From Blastocystis sp. Blastoise (lineage: Eukaryota > Sar > Bigyra > Opalinata > Blastocystidae): 64,000 bases of DNA. The stretch lies in NCBI GenBank assembly GCA_039096225.1, contig JBBPEB010000026.1:237501-301500 (forward strand). Direction: 5' to 3'. The notes under the pieces were generated by a model. It did not search any database. It saw nothing but the letters and a program-made list of their open reading frames with translations, and was not told where the DNA came from. Of the stretch, positions 45,412-62,197 are shown piece after piece. Numbering within the stretch: the stretch's first letter is position 1; each line of letters begins with the position of its first letter. Position numbers and translations under genes: made by a program.

Positions 45412-47001
45412 TTAAGCTCTTCCCCATACTTCATAATCTTCTACTATAAAATTATTTCTAGAATTAGCATTATCAGTATTCACAAATAATGATAATTTTT
45501 GAGGAGTATTCATTTCTGCATGGCGTGTTGAATAGCAAAATGAATTATTATTATTATGGCACTGATCATATATACAGATACCTCCAAATAATGGCCCGAA
45601 AGGAGAACCACAACATATACCATTACTTTTTTTATTACTTATATAATCATATTTAGTAGGAGGAATATTATGTTCGTTACTTAATGTAAATAGAAACTCT
45701 TTTGAATAAGGTTTCCAACCTATATATATGATATTGAATATTTTTATAAAATAAATATACCACTTGAACTATCCCAATTTTGATCTGTATATCCTCCAAA
45801 TATATTAATATGATTATCATGACCTATATGTTTGATTAGAGTCACTGTTTCTCCTTTATTATCACAATATTTATGGAATTTACTTCCAGAATAATGATGT
45901 TCACTTGCTCTATATATATAATTATAAAATATAATAAAATAATAAATACCTATATAATAATTTCCATCTCTTTTTAGTACCAAGCCAATACACTAAGGGA
46001 GCTTCAAAACATCTTTTTTCAATTATCGTTGAATTTGTAAAAACAACTAAATTTCCACTCATATCTGAATTAGCAGCTTTTCTTCCTTTTTCACCAAATA
46101 ATTCAACCATTTCTTTCTCTAATAATTCTTTATCAATATTTTCATTATTTTTATCATCTTCTACAACATATAAACAGCCATTCTTTATATATTGAGTAAT
46201 ATATTCTATATATTCATATTGTTTATTCATATATAAACTTTCATCACTAGGATTATAATCAATAAAACCATTATCATAATTCTTAACATATTCATTCCAT
46301 AATCCATTCTTAACTAAATATTCTTTAATAATATCATTTTTGTTTCCATTAATAAATAAAGAAACTTCATCTCGTTTCTTATATTTCTTCATCTTTGTAT
46401 CTCTTCTTTCTCTACAATCTATTAATTCTATAGGAATTACTAATCCACAAAATTCAAATAAATCCAATATTTCTAATTGTTCTTCATAAGAAAAAGAATC
46501 AAAATTTACTTTCTTTCCATTCAAATAGTCTATTAAATAATAAATAAAAGCATCATTTCCAGGATAATCAAGAAATATAGATCCATCATTTGTTCTATAT
46601 TCTTCACCACGTTGTTCTTCAATAAAAGAACCTTTTAAAGAATCTAAAACAGATTTCGATATTTGAAAGATGGGACCATTATTTGTAAATCGAATAGTAT
46701 CCATTTTTTCATCATCACATTCATCAGGGTATCTACGTTTATTTTTATAATTATTCTCCACACTTTCTTCAGGAGAATCATCGAAAAAAGAAAAGTTACC
46801 AACTATTTTAGTTTTATTTTCACTATAATCATCTGCAATATGTTTTATAAGTCTATTAATCGACATTCCAGAATGTATACCAAGATTCATTACAGAAGAG
46901 AAAACATTAATAATATCTTTCATCAATTCTTCATATACATTGATATCCTCCTTCAATCTATTGAATTTATCAATACCAAATAGCATCTTTTCTTTCACCA
47001 T
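45412..47001 (-). CDS. BTB/T1-TLDc protein 1
   Basis: Three exons (47001-45950, 45909-45761, 45719-45412) encode 502 aa. Order: a helical N-terminus (MVKEKMLFGIDKFNRLKEDI), a KCTD/T1-type BTB fold (IRFTNNGPIFQISKSVLDSL ... DGSIFLDYPGNDAFIYYLID), a second BTB-like helical region with NPSDESLYMNKQYEYIEYIT, then one TLDc domain (FHKYCDNKGETVTLIKHIG; NIFGGYTDQNWDS; FLFTLSNEHNIPPTKY; DYEVWGRA at the C-terminus). TLDc domains occur in oxidation-resistance and V-ATPase-regulating proteins, whereas T1/BTB domains oligomerise or bind cullin-3; the role of this combination is unknown. Exon 1 shares a stretch of over 100 identical nucleotides with gene 3 (55933-57521). No signal peptide. Confidence 0.85.
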
Positions 47002-48574
47002 TAATGAAATAATGCTAATTAAAAAAAATAATTTATTTCCCTTGTTTATTTTTGCTTTTACAAAAAAATCTTTTGTTTCTTTGTTATTCTCTTATTATTC
47101 ATATAGAATTATTAATATTATATTAAATAATTAGTATCCAATAGGATCTACAAAAATCTGCTAAGAATTCCTTAGAATAAAAAGTTTTTGTGGATCTTCA
47201 CTTCACCTATTACTTTAAATAGGTGATTGAATATTAATAAAAAATATAGATGATGCTAGAGACAGAATGACATGCTTAATTAGTATATATCTCTTGATTA
47301 TTTTTCATTTTGACTAATAATTCTTCTATTTTAAACATATATATTTCTATTTTTATTTATAATATATTTATACATTTATATCTGATAATTATTACTTATC
47401 CAGAGATGAATAGCTATATTTTCTACTTAATCATTCCTAATTTCTGACTGAATTTAATGAATTTTTATTTATTTTTATATCATATTTATGAAGTATATTT
47501 CCATTACTCATATAAAATCTCTTCTATAATCTTTATGTACGAAAATTTCTACTTTTATTTTTATCTTATTCTAATTATTCGTCCACTCCTATTTCACACT
47601 ATTTTATTCTCTTTATATTTTATAAAATAATTGATTAAGATATTCAAATTATCATATTTGTATAGATACTAAATTATCTATATGATGAATAATAACTATT
47701 TTTGATATTCTCTTCAAAGTTATTATTGATAATAAATACGTATTACATATATTTATGTCGATTGTCTATTAATAGAAAGATACATGAAAAAATAATATAT
47801 GGTTTTATTTTACCTATACATTGACCATAACTCTCTTTTAATATTTTATATTAAAAGATTATTTAATAATTATAATAATTTTAACATGAATTCAATCACG
47901 TAATATTTTGTTACTCTCATTGTTTTTTTATTAATAAAATATTTTTCTTGCCTATATATAGTACTACAATTATGCTTGCATTCATTAGTATTTATTTTTA
48001 GTTATATATATACTAATATCTCATTATAAACTATTATATATATTGAAAATGAAAAATGTGATTCATTAAATTATATATATAAATTATTTTATAACAATTT
48101 TTCAATAATAATTTTTTAAATATAAAGAATGTTATAAAAGAATTGTAAATTAAATGTGAAATAATAAAAAAAATTTTCTTCATACACTAATTATATGTTT
48201 TTTTAATAAAATCATGAAAGTTTCCTCTTTAATTATATACAAACAATTAAAATAAGATTTCTAGCCATGATTGAGGTTATCATTGTAATAATTAAAATTC
48301 TTTAAAGATATGTATATAGTTTACACTTCGTAGATATTATAACAATAAATTCATAATAAGTACAAAATAGATTTTATATATATATGTTGTATATATGTTA
48401 CTAAAATATATATTTTATTGAATCACTACTATTTTCTTTTTTTCAAATAAAACAAAAAAAAAAAACATTAAAATATATATATACTTCATAAAAATACAAA
48501 AAATAATTATGACAAGAAATTATAAAAAACCATGTTAACTAAAAATAAATATATATTCAAAGCATTTAATATAC
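47002..48574. other. Long intergenic region with a hairpin element
   Basis: 1.57 kb upstream of TLDc gene 1 and downstream of the BTB-LRR gene. No coding exon is recognised. An imperfect inverted repeat of about 55 bp (47144-47198) is followed by a perfect 8-bp stem-loop (47204-47225). Confidence 0.55.
47136..47225. repeat. Imperfect inverted repeat and adjacent stem-loop
   Basis: The arms are GGATCTACAAAAA and TTTTTGTGGATC around a near-palindromic centre CTAAGAATTCCTTAG. Next to it, CACCTATT and AATAGGTG form a perfect 8-bp stem. Its nature is unknown. Confidence 0.6.
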
Positions 48575-52751
<4,177 letters not shown>

Positions 52752-53047
52752 GGTAGTAATTGAACTATACTAACATAATGAGTTCAAGAATCATATAAAA
52801 AAATAGGTATACAATAAATATAGGATAATTGATTCCTAAAAATTCACTGAAACTAATGAAATTAAAAGAGACTTATGAAAAATACAAAACAATTTAATAG
52901 TCAAATCTTTCGAATAAAACATGAAAAATAATGAAAAATCACTAACAAGATGTTTCATTCCTTAGATCAAATCTTTGCAAGTTTTAAATATTCTGTATTT
53001 AATAAAGAAAAAAACATTTTTTTTTATCATTTTAATCTCTTTTTACA
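52752..53047. promoter_or_regulatory. Compact divergent promoter region, BTB-LRR / TLDc gene 2
   Basis: 296 bp separate two opposite start codons. The TLDc side ends in a T-rich tract (TTTTTTTTATCATTTTAATC) just upstream of its ATG. No specific motifs are identified. Confidence 0.5.
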
Positions 53048-55381
53048 ATGATAAAAGAAGGAATTTTATTTGACTTAGATTCTTTGAATCAAGTTAAAGA
53101 AGCTGTTAGTGGTTTAGATGAATTGATGAAGAAGATTACTGAAGGATTCACTTCTATCATTTCTTTGACTCTTTATTCTGGTCAAAAACTTCAAGGTGCT
53201 CTTAATAATCTAGATGATGATTGTGTTCAACGAGGAAGTGATAAATTCTCAAAATTGAAATATTTTCTTGATAATGCTCAGGGGAAAACTACTACAAAAA
53301 TAAATACGAGTAATATTAATGATACTGAACTTATTCGCTTCACTGGGAATGGCCCTCTATTTTCTTTATCGAAGAATATTATCAATTCGATTCCTTATTC
53401 CTATATTTATGAGCAATCTGAAGAAGTGTTGAGAACGAGTGATGGAAGTATTTTCCTTGATTATCGAGGAAACGATGCATCTGTTTATTATTTATTAGAT
53501 TACTTGAATTGTAAAGTTGTAGATTATAGTCAGATTGAGTCTCGAGAACAATTAAAGTTGCTTGAATTATTTGAATTTTGTAATTTACCAATTCCAATAG
53601 AATTATTAGAATGTAAAGAAATGAGAATTACAAAACAAATGAAGTTTAAAAAAGGTGATGAAGTGTCTCTATATATTAATGGAAATAAGTATGATATAGT
53701 TAAAGATTATTTAGTAAAGAATAATTTATGGGAGAATTATATAATGAACTATAAAAATGGATATGTTGATTGTGATTATATTCATGATATTATGTCTATG
53801 AATGTGAGCTATAAATATATGAAGTATATTACTGAATATATGAAAAGTGGTTATCTTTATATAAAGAAAGAAGAAATCAATAATATAGATATTAGCTTAT
53901 TAGAGAATGAAATGTATAGTATATTTGGTGATCAAGGGAAAAAAGCTGTTAAAACATATTTGAATGGAATACCAACTGTATTTACAGATTCAATGATAAT
54001 TGAAGAGAAATTTTTTGAAACCCAATTAGTGAATTTGTTAGGTAAAGAAAAGAAATGGAAATTATTATTTAGGTATGATTATTATTATACTGTTATTTAT
54101 TATCTATATCTATAGAGCAAGTGAACATGAATATAAAGCAAGTGAATTCCATAAATATTGTGATTATAAATGTCCTACTGTGACTCTTATTAAACATATT
54201 GGTCGTAATAATAAAATTAATATATTTGGAGGCTATACTAGTCAATATTGGGATTCCATAACTGAAAAAGGTATACAATATATATATATGACACTACTAA
54301 ATATACATGATTCTATATATAGAATATAAATATGATGATAAATCTTTCTTATTTACATTAAGTAATGAACATAATATTCCTCCTTCTAAATATGGTATAC
54401 TAGATCCTTATAATGCATTATATTGTAATAAAATAAGTGGTCCTGATTTTATGAATATATGTATTAGTGACGATTGTCATAATAATGAGAATAGTTTTAT
54501 TAATGAACGAACTGGTATATATTCTCATAGTTTTATTCCTCAATCTGCATCTTTATTTGTGAATACAGCTGGACCAAATGAGTCTAATTATTTTACTGTT
54601 GATGAATATGAAGTATATGAATTAATTCCAAAATCTGATTTATATTTACCAGATTCAATTCTTGTTACTAAAGAAATGGGTATTAAGTTAAGTAATTGGT
54701 TTGATGAAGATAAAGAATGGGAATTATTATATAGGTATATTCTATTATTTTTTATATTATTTATATGTTTCATATATTCATTATATTCTTATTATATAAT
54801 AATAATAATTATTATATATAGATGTTCTGATGAGAATAGAAGTGTAAAGAAATGGCATGAGAAATGTGATGATAAAGAATCATTAGTGATTATACAAGGA
54901 AAAGGAAAAGATGGTCAATCTTATATATTTGGAGGATATACTAGTGTTGGCTGGGGAAAGAATCATATAGATGAAATAGATGAATATGATAGTATATATA
55001 TTATATGAAATATATATATATATATATATTTCTTTAGAAAGTATAGGATGTAGAATAGATTCAAAAGCCTTTTTATTTTCATTAACAAATCCTCATGGAC
55101 ATAATTATACTAAATTAAATATTAATCCTGAAAACTCAGAATGTGCATTAATTAGTAATAATTCTAATTGTGAACTCATATTTCTTAATGGTATATATTT
55201 AAGGACTAAGAGTGATGATGATCAATTTTTAGATGGTAGAAGTAGATATTTATGTAGTAATGATCCAGTATATATATCTCCTTATCCTGAATTAGGAAAT
55301 AGTTTCTTTGTTAATACTAATAAACCTGATAAGGATAATATCTTTGATTTAATTGATTTTGAAGTATTTACAAGCATATAA
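53048..55381 (+). CDS. BTB/T1-TLDc protein 2 with two tandem TLDc domains
   Basis: Five exons (53048-54072, 54116-54270, 54323-54734, 54822-54991, 55038-55381) give 701 aa. The T1/BTB region (IRFTGNGPLFSLSKNIINS; DGSIFLDYRGNDASVYYLLD) matches genes 1 and 3. The first TLDc domain follows (FHKYCDYKCPTVTLIKHIG; NIFGGYTSQYWDS; FLFTLSNEHNIPPSKY; DEYEVYEL). Where the relatives stop, this protein continues into a second, more divergent TLDc domain (LVTKEMGIKLSNWFDEDKEW; WHEKCDDKESLVIIQGKG; IFGGYTSVGWGKN; FLFSLTNPHGHNYTK; FFVNTNKPDKDNIFDLIDFEVF). The second domain's introns sit at homologous positions and phases, showing duplication of the exon set. Function is unknown. Confidence 0.88.
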
Positions 55382-55932
55382 GAATATATGATGTGTATTC
55401 TATTCTTATTTTTTAAATATATTTTTAAATAATTATTATATATAATTTTTTCTATTCATATTAAAGTGTATATATCGTTAATAAAAAAAAATTTATGTAT
55501 AAATTATATATATATGTTTTATCTTATATTTATTTGTTTCTGTTTTCGTTATTATATAATATATACTATTTTTGTATACTATTTTATTATAGTATTAATT
55601 GTTTTTTTACTTTATTCTTATTAGAATATATTATTTTTTTTAGTATTATTAACATTACAATGTAGTAACATTTTTTCTTTAATAATAATTATCTATTATA
55701 AAATATTATATATTAAATAAAATGTCTAGATATCTTTTTTATGATAACAGTGATATGCAATTCTATTATATATGTCACAATTACTAAACATATAAGAAAC
55801 AACATAAATGAAAATTGATTATAAAAAAGTAATAACTTCTAATATAAATATAAAAAACAAGAAATATATATTTTCAGAGTATTTCAAATAGATTCATTCA
55901 TATAATAGAATATAATAGATATATAATATATA
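55382..55932. other. Intergenic region between convergent TLDc genes 2 and 3
   Basis: 551 bp, very A+T-rich, holding two facing 3' ends. Nothing else is seen. Confidence 0.6.
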
Positions 55933-57521
55933 TTAAACTCTTCCCCAAACTTCATAATCTTCTACTTTAAAGTAGTTCTTTTTATTTGGACGAGCAGTAT
56001 TAACAAATAAGGATGATTTTTGAGGAGTATTTATCCATGTGAAAGAAGAAGCTTTTGTATATACATATTCATTTCCAGTATCACATCCATCATCTAATGT
56101 AATATCCCTACCATCTCCAAATACAGGACCCCAAGAAGAAGAACAACATATACCACAACCATTACCATTATGTAGATATTGAGTAGGAGGAATACCATGT
56201 TCATTACTTAAGGTAAATATAAATTCTTTAGAAGCAGGTTTATTACCTATTGAAAAGAATATAGAATATTTATATATATGGATTGTCATATATACAGTTG
56301 TTTCTTCTAGATTCCCAACTTTGATCTGTATATCCTCCAAATATACTAATATGATTATTATGACCTATATGTTTGATTATAGTCACTGTTTCTCCTTTAT
56401 TATCACAATATTTATGGAATTCGTCTCTTCAATAATTATGTTTACTTGCTCTATATATATAATTATATAATATAATAAAATAATAAATACCTAAATAATA
56501 ATTTCCATTTCTTTTTAGTACCAATCCATTTCATTAAGGGAGTTTCAAAACATCTTTTTTCAATTATTTTTGAATTTGTAAATACAGTTGGGTTTCCCAT
56601 CATTTCTTCTGTCACAGCTTCTCTTCCTTTATCACCAAATAATTCATTCATTTCTTTATCTAATAATTCTTTATTAATATCATTAATCATATCTTCTTCT
56701 ATATCTATAGTTCCATTATTCACATATTCAGTAATATATTCTATATATTCATATTTCTTATTCATATAAAAACCTTTATCTATAGGTTTATAATTAATAA
56801 ATCCATTATCATAATTCTTAACATAATTATTCCATAATTCATTCTTTACTAAATAATCTTTAATAATATCATTCTTTTCTCCATTAATAATCAAAGAAAC
56901 TTCATCATCTTCTTCATATTTCTTCATCTTTCGATCTCTTCTTTCTCTACAAGCAACCAATTCTATAGGAATTACTAATCCACAAAATTCAAATAAATCC
57001 AATATTTCTAATTGTTCTTCATAAGAAAAAGAATCAAAATCTACTTTCTTTCCATTCAAATAATCTAATAAATAATAAATAAAAATATCATTGCCTCTAT
57101 AATCAAGAAATGCAATTCCATCATTCGTTCTTTTTTCTTCTTCACGTTGATCATCTATAAAAGAACCTTTCAAAGAATCTAAAACAGATTTCGATATTTG
57201 AAAGATGGGACCATTATTCGTAAATCGTATCAAATCCATATCATTATCATCATTAGTATTCATATTGACATTCATATCTTCATTATTATTATTTTCATAA
57301 ACACATTTCTTTTCAAATTCATCACTTTCACCTTCTTGTTCAATACAATCATTTCCAATATGTTTTATAAGTCTATTAATCGACATTCCAGAATGTATAC
57401 CAAGATTCATTACAGAAGAGAAAACATTAATAATATCTTTCATCAATTCTTCATATACATTGATATCCTCCTTCAATCTATTAAATTTATCAATATCAAA
57501 TAACACCTTTTCTTTCACCAT
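55933..57521 (-). CDS. BTB/T1-TLDc protein 3, in-frame TGA or shifted splice site
   Basis: Exons 57521-56491, 56450-56296 and 56246-55933 match gene 1 in length, phase and sequence (MVKEKVLFDIDKFNRLKEDI; IRFTNNGPIFQISK-type T1 region; NEHGIPPTQY; DYEVWGRV). If the usual acceptor is used, codon 8 of exon 2 is TGA (56431-56429), where gene 1 has a Ser codon in TATTCTGGAAGT. An AG 24 nt further in (after TTGA, before AGACGAATTC) restores the frame and skips the TGA, giving LLFR joined to DEFHKYCDNK and losing about eight residues of the TLDc start. It is therefore either a recently broken gene or one rescued by an alternative acceptor. TGA is not a sense codon elsewhere here. Without lesion the length is 499 aa. 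Confidence 0.75.
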
Positions 57522-58195
57522 TTCTAAGGAAAAAAGAAAACAAACACTTTGTAACTCCTCAAGAGAATTTTGTTTTTACACCGTTCTTCATACACTTTAC
57601 CGTAAATCTAATTTTTTTTTGTATTTTTTTTGTATTATACCTTCTCTAAAGAATTGCAATTCATATAGTAAATTGCTAATTAATGATAATATGTATATTC
57701 GTAAGAGTTTGATTATATGGAAGAAACACTCTTTGAGAATGGGTATTAGAAATTAAATATGAATATCTCCAGCAATAAATATGGTTCAAAATATCTGATT
57801 ATGATATAAACTTTATTATATTTCAAATTTAAACATCAGTGAATGTTTTCATCTATCGTTTCTAAAATAATCTTTAAAATGAATAACTAAATAACATGCA
57901 TTGTCTGAAAAAGCATTATATAGTATTGAAACGATTATTTGAATCATTATTTATTTTAATATTATGATAAAAAGGCAATAATTAAATTGATTGTACTTTT
58001 TAGTTTATAGAATAAACAGAAATATACATATGTACAACTAATACATTATATACATATACAGTTGAAACTGAAAACGAAGATTGATTATAATAATAATATA
58101 GAGTATAATAATAGAATGAATAATGTTCGTTTTATTACAAATTGGAGAATATCATAATATATAAAAGAATATGAACATATATATATTATAAAAAG
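57522..58195. other. Intergenic region upstream of TLDc gene 3
   Basis: 674 bp between two minus-strand genes. It holds the promoter of TLDc gene 3 and the 3' flank of the A1-family gene. No gene is seen. Confidence 0.55.
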
Positions 58196-61100
58196 TTATA
58201 TTGTAGCATTTGAAGGAATAAGATTTGTTTTCATATTTGTTTCTGTAGAATGCTCATATTGTTGTTTTGATAGCATCTGTACTTCAGAATTCTTTCTAGA
58301 TTGAGCTATTAAAACATTTTTGACGGTATAATGTTCACCATTGAGTCGAGGAACACGATGAGAATGATGTCTCTTTCTAGAGAATAAATAAGATAGATTT
58401 TAGATCCTATAATAAGAGCGAATATATATATAGAATATATACATAATGATGACAATACTACAAAGAGTAATAAACACGAGACAGCTTATTAAAATAATAA
58501 TAATAAATGTATTATCTTTAGGAGGAGAAGGTTTATATGTTGTCTTATGTATGCTTCCAAGGACATCCACTATATATAATATAGCATTATAGATATATAG
58601 TAGATAATATTAATTATGAATAAATGAATTATTTATTATGAATAAATGAATATTTTACAAAAAAGTCATAAAATCATTAAATAATAAATAATAATAAATA
58701 GAATAATAAATAGAATATAAATAGAATAATGAATATAAAAATAAATAGAATAATAAATAATATATAAATAGAATAATAAATAGAATAATAAATAGAATAA
58801 TAAATAGAATAATAAATATAATACTATATCTATACAATGACAAGCACTTGTAGGAGTGGCTATCCCAATTCGATCATGTTCTTTATCAAAAATAGTTGTA
58901 AATGCTCTCATCATAGTAGCGCCAAATACATTTGCATCCTATTTATATGAAACATATATATACAATTAAAAGCAAAAAATATTAAAAAAAAAATTTTATT
59001 ATCCAAAATAAAAAAATAAAATTTTTTATTATCCAAAATAAAAAATAAAATTTTATTATACAAAATAAATTATATACTAAGCCATGATGTCCAATATCTC
59101 TGATTCCAAAACAATAATAATTTGTATTATTTTCAGTATATTTCAAAAAATAGACTTCTGGTGAAAGAGAAAGATATACTCCATTAAGGTATATATCTAA
59201 TGTTGGCCATTCAGAAGAAGGAGGATCATCTAAGCATTCATCTGAGAATATATTTGGTTTATCACAAACATCTGTATAGAATAGATATATATACTATCAA
59301 AAAATATAAAATATAGATAATGAATAAGATATATATGTTATTAAATATATATATTCTTAACATGAATAATTTTTAAAAAATAAAGGAAATAGCATATATA
59401 TATAATTAAAAATGAAATAATACAAAACAATAGATATAGAAAACAATATACAAGGAAGATGACAATAATTCGTCTGAAAGTAGTTTTTAATGGAATTAAA
59501 GAGATCAGTTTGAAGTAAAATTAGAGTAGTACCAATATCAAATAGAGTATATAAAGGTTCCTAAATATAGATAATGAGCAATGAAAGTAGTGTAATTGTA
59601 TTATACAATAAAAACAAATACATACATAATATATAATGAAAATATATTACATATATACATACATTCAACAGGAATACAGATTTGCCATTTATTCTAAAAT
59701 CATTCACTTCTAAAGTATAATAACCATCTAAAAATATATCTATCCATGTAATATTACCAGTCTATAGGTATTTATATAGTATTATAATAAATATAAGTAA
59801 AAGCAAAAGGATAATAAATATTTTGAGTATTATTTAGTGTGTATATAAAATATGTTATTATAAACAAAAATAGAATAGTGTCGTATAGCATTTTTGAACA
59901 TATATATAAATAAATCAAAGAAATTATGTTATAAATGAATGAATATAATTATATACATAAAGATCTTCATCAATTCCTCCATATGAAAGAACTCCTTTTG
60001 TATTTCCAAAACATATTGTAAACATACTCTTTGTTCCATTTATATTTTTAATCATTGAATCAAAATAATTATCAAAGCAAGAAGGATTACAGAACTTTTG
60101 ATAACTCAAACCTAAAAGGCCATCAGAACTATCTATACTACCATAGGCAGACCTATATGAATATAATATTATATATAATAAATAAAATAATTATTAAATA
60201 ATAATTATTAAATAATAATTATTAAAAATAATTATTAAATAATAATTATTAAAAATAATTATTAAAAATAATTATTAAATAATAATTATTAAAAATAATT
60301 ATTAAATAATAATTATTAAAAATAATTATTAAAAATAATTATTAAAAATAATTATTAAAAATAATTATTAAAAATAATTATTAAATAATAATTATTAAAT
60401 AATAATTATAAAAAATAATTATTAAATAATAATTATTAAATAATAATTATTAAATAATAATTATTAAAAATAATTATTAAATAATAATTATTAAATAAAA
60501 ATAAAAACGATAAATATATACTCTAAATAGCCAACATAAATAGGAAATGAAGGAGACCATCCTGTTGTTGTTTGAATCATAATATTCTCTTGAATCATAC
60601 TTCCATAGGCTCTATAAAATAATAAAGAATAATAAAAGAATTATAATAAATAGTATACTAAAAAATAAAAATGTAAGAAATATAATAAATAATAATAAAT
60701 ATATTTATATACGAATGTTGTGATATAGTGCCAAAACTAAATCCACAAAGAGATTTATTATTTTTTGCACAACAAGCATTTGTTGATGCATGACAATCAC
60801 CAGCACAATCACTAGTTGTACAAGTATCTATATATATAATTATATAATTATAAATAATTAAAATAAATTCTTAATAATTATAAAACACAATATATATATA
60901 TATGTATTGAAAAATAAAACATCACATAATAAGTATACTTGGAGTACATAGAGAGCTGCCACAGCTTATCGGAACCATAGTTGTAGAATTGTTCATATCA
61001 TAGGGATTTGAAGAAGCCTAATTTAATTAGTAATTTGATATTTAATAATTGTATACATGACTACATCCAGAACATGTCTTAGCGTTTAAATAGCTGACAC

Positions 61101-61344
61101 CATTAGCTAATTCCTAAAGAAGATATTATTACTCAATGTTATGTAGATCGTTACCAGAAACATCTTTGCTGGATTTTTTTGAGATCCAACTGTGATATCG
61201 ATGTAGTATAGTCCATGAACAATATTGCCGCTTAGATCGCTTTTTATTAAGGTCGAAGCCTATTAAACAATTAGACTAACCTAATTCTTATATTACTTGT
61301 AGTTCAACAAGAAAAAGGGCAGATATCAATATCAAAAAACGCAT
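58196..61344 (-). CDS. Type I membrane A1-family (pepsin/nepenthesin-like) protein, first active site degenerate
   Basis: Thirteen exons (61344-61297, 61259-61155, 61113-61057, 61017-60939, 60827-60713, 60611-60522, 60152-59957, 59761-59663, 59560-59452, 59271-59078, 58938-58836, 58569-58443, 58376-58196) give 500 aa. It has a signal peptide (MRFLILISALFLVELQ), then the A1 fold: LYYIDITVGSQKNPAKMFL, KTCSGCSH, the flap-like SQHSSAYGSMIQENI, DGLLGLSYQKF, YYTLEVNDFRINGKS, LFDIGTTLILL, WPTLDIYLNGVYLSLSP and MMRAFTTIFDKEHDRIG. A transmembrane helix (FIIIILISCLVFITLC) and a basic tail with YEHST follow. At the first catalytic position the family motif DTG reads ELANG, while the second is DIGTT. With one aspartate missing, ordinary catalysis is unlikely, suggesting a pseudoprotease or sugar/peptide-binding receptor. 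Neighbouring Cys are well conserved, so it is not simply decaying. Confidence 0.85.
60186..60497. repeat. Imperfect AATAATTATTA-type array in an A1-gene intron
   Basis: About 310 bp of alternating 11- to 14-bp A+T units with dyad symmetry (AATAATTATT), filling the intron between the exons ending GYLE and starting SAYGS. Confidence 0.85.
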
Positions 61345-62197
61345 TTCTGAACAATCAAATAGTGTATAAAATAAAACTATTTTTATATCTTATTTTTTAT
61401 CAACAATGACAAAAAGATTTCGTCCTTTTTCTGTACATTATTGGGATACCTATATTTGTCATTCAGGTGCACACAATAACAATTCGCTCCGTAAAAAAAT
61501 GATCGAAATTTCCATGAAACCTTATCTTATTTTACTCAAATTTTTTAAAATTCCTAAAAAAGATTTTTTCAGTATTCAAATCCACAGTACCCAATTTCTT
61601 TAAGAGGATTCTCATTTATAGGTTTTCTAAATAGCTTCATACTTCATGAGTATTATTTATAATTCATACTGATCATAGTAAGACAGAAAGCTTGTATTGA
61701 AACCAAAATAAAAGAGGCAAATTGGTGTGTTATCTCTTATCGTGTATCATAGATTGTTTAAAATATACTCTATATGAAGTATTAATACTATTCAAGATAT
61801 ACCTTGAATGAAGAGAATACAATATACATATATTTTTGTTTTTGAAATTAATTTTTGAAAATGTGAGTTAGTCTTTGTTTTTTACTATTCGGATATAAGA
61901 TAAAATATCTTGTGCATTATAAAAGGAATTGATAGATCTGTAGAAGAACATGAATTAGGGATAGTGAAACAAATACTTGTAGATTATACGTTTTAGCTTC
62001 CATAAATAAAACAGTCAAGTGTTGCTTCATATAAATATAAATTTTTATAAAATTCATACAGAAGATAAGAAATGAATAATAGATAGAAAGATTGTTTGCA
62101 TAAAAAATAAATTTTTAGCTAAAAATACGAAAAAACTACGGTAATAGAGTTATTTTGATACATTTCTTGTTTATTGTGAACACAGAAACTATTTATA
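61345..62197. promoter_or_regulatory. Divergent intergenic region, A1-family gene / Asteroid gene
   Basis: 853 bp between opposite start codons. It contains a doubtful 65-codon ORF at 61406 and, near 61696-61740, a short stretch (GAAACCAAAATAAAAGAGG ... TATCTCT) resembling the right part of the TIR elements. Confidence 0.45.
61406..61603 (+). CDS. Small ORF, 65 aa, doubtful
   Basis: MTKRFRPFSVHYWDTYICHS starts an intronless ORF with a more mixed composition than most spurious ORFs here, including Trp, Cys and several His. It resembles nothing I know, and it lies in a divergent intergenic region where a short 5' exon or an untranslated leader is equally possible. Confidence 0.2.
   Translation: MTKRFRPFSVHYWDTYICHSGAHNNNSLRKKMIEISMKPYLILLKFFKIPKKDFFSIQIHSTQFL

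Noticed and set aside
56429-56431. TGA as a reassigned sense codon
   Set aside because: CASP ends at TGA where the family ends, Trp is encoded by TGG in KBL and elsewhere, and a single TGA in a recent paralogue is better explained as a lesion.
61696-61740. Third copy of the TIR element
   Set aside because: Only scattered words match and the left end is missing. It may be a relic but is too weak to annotate.
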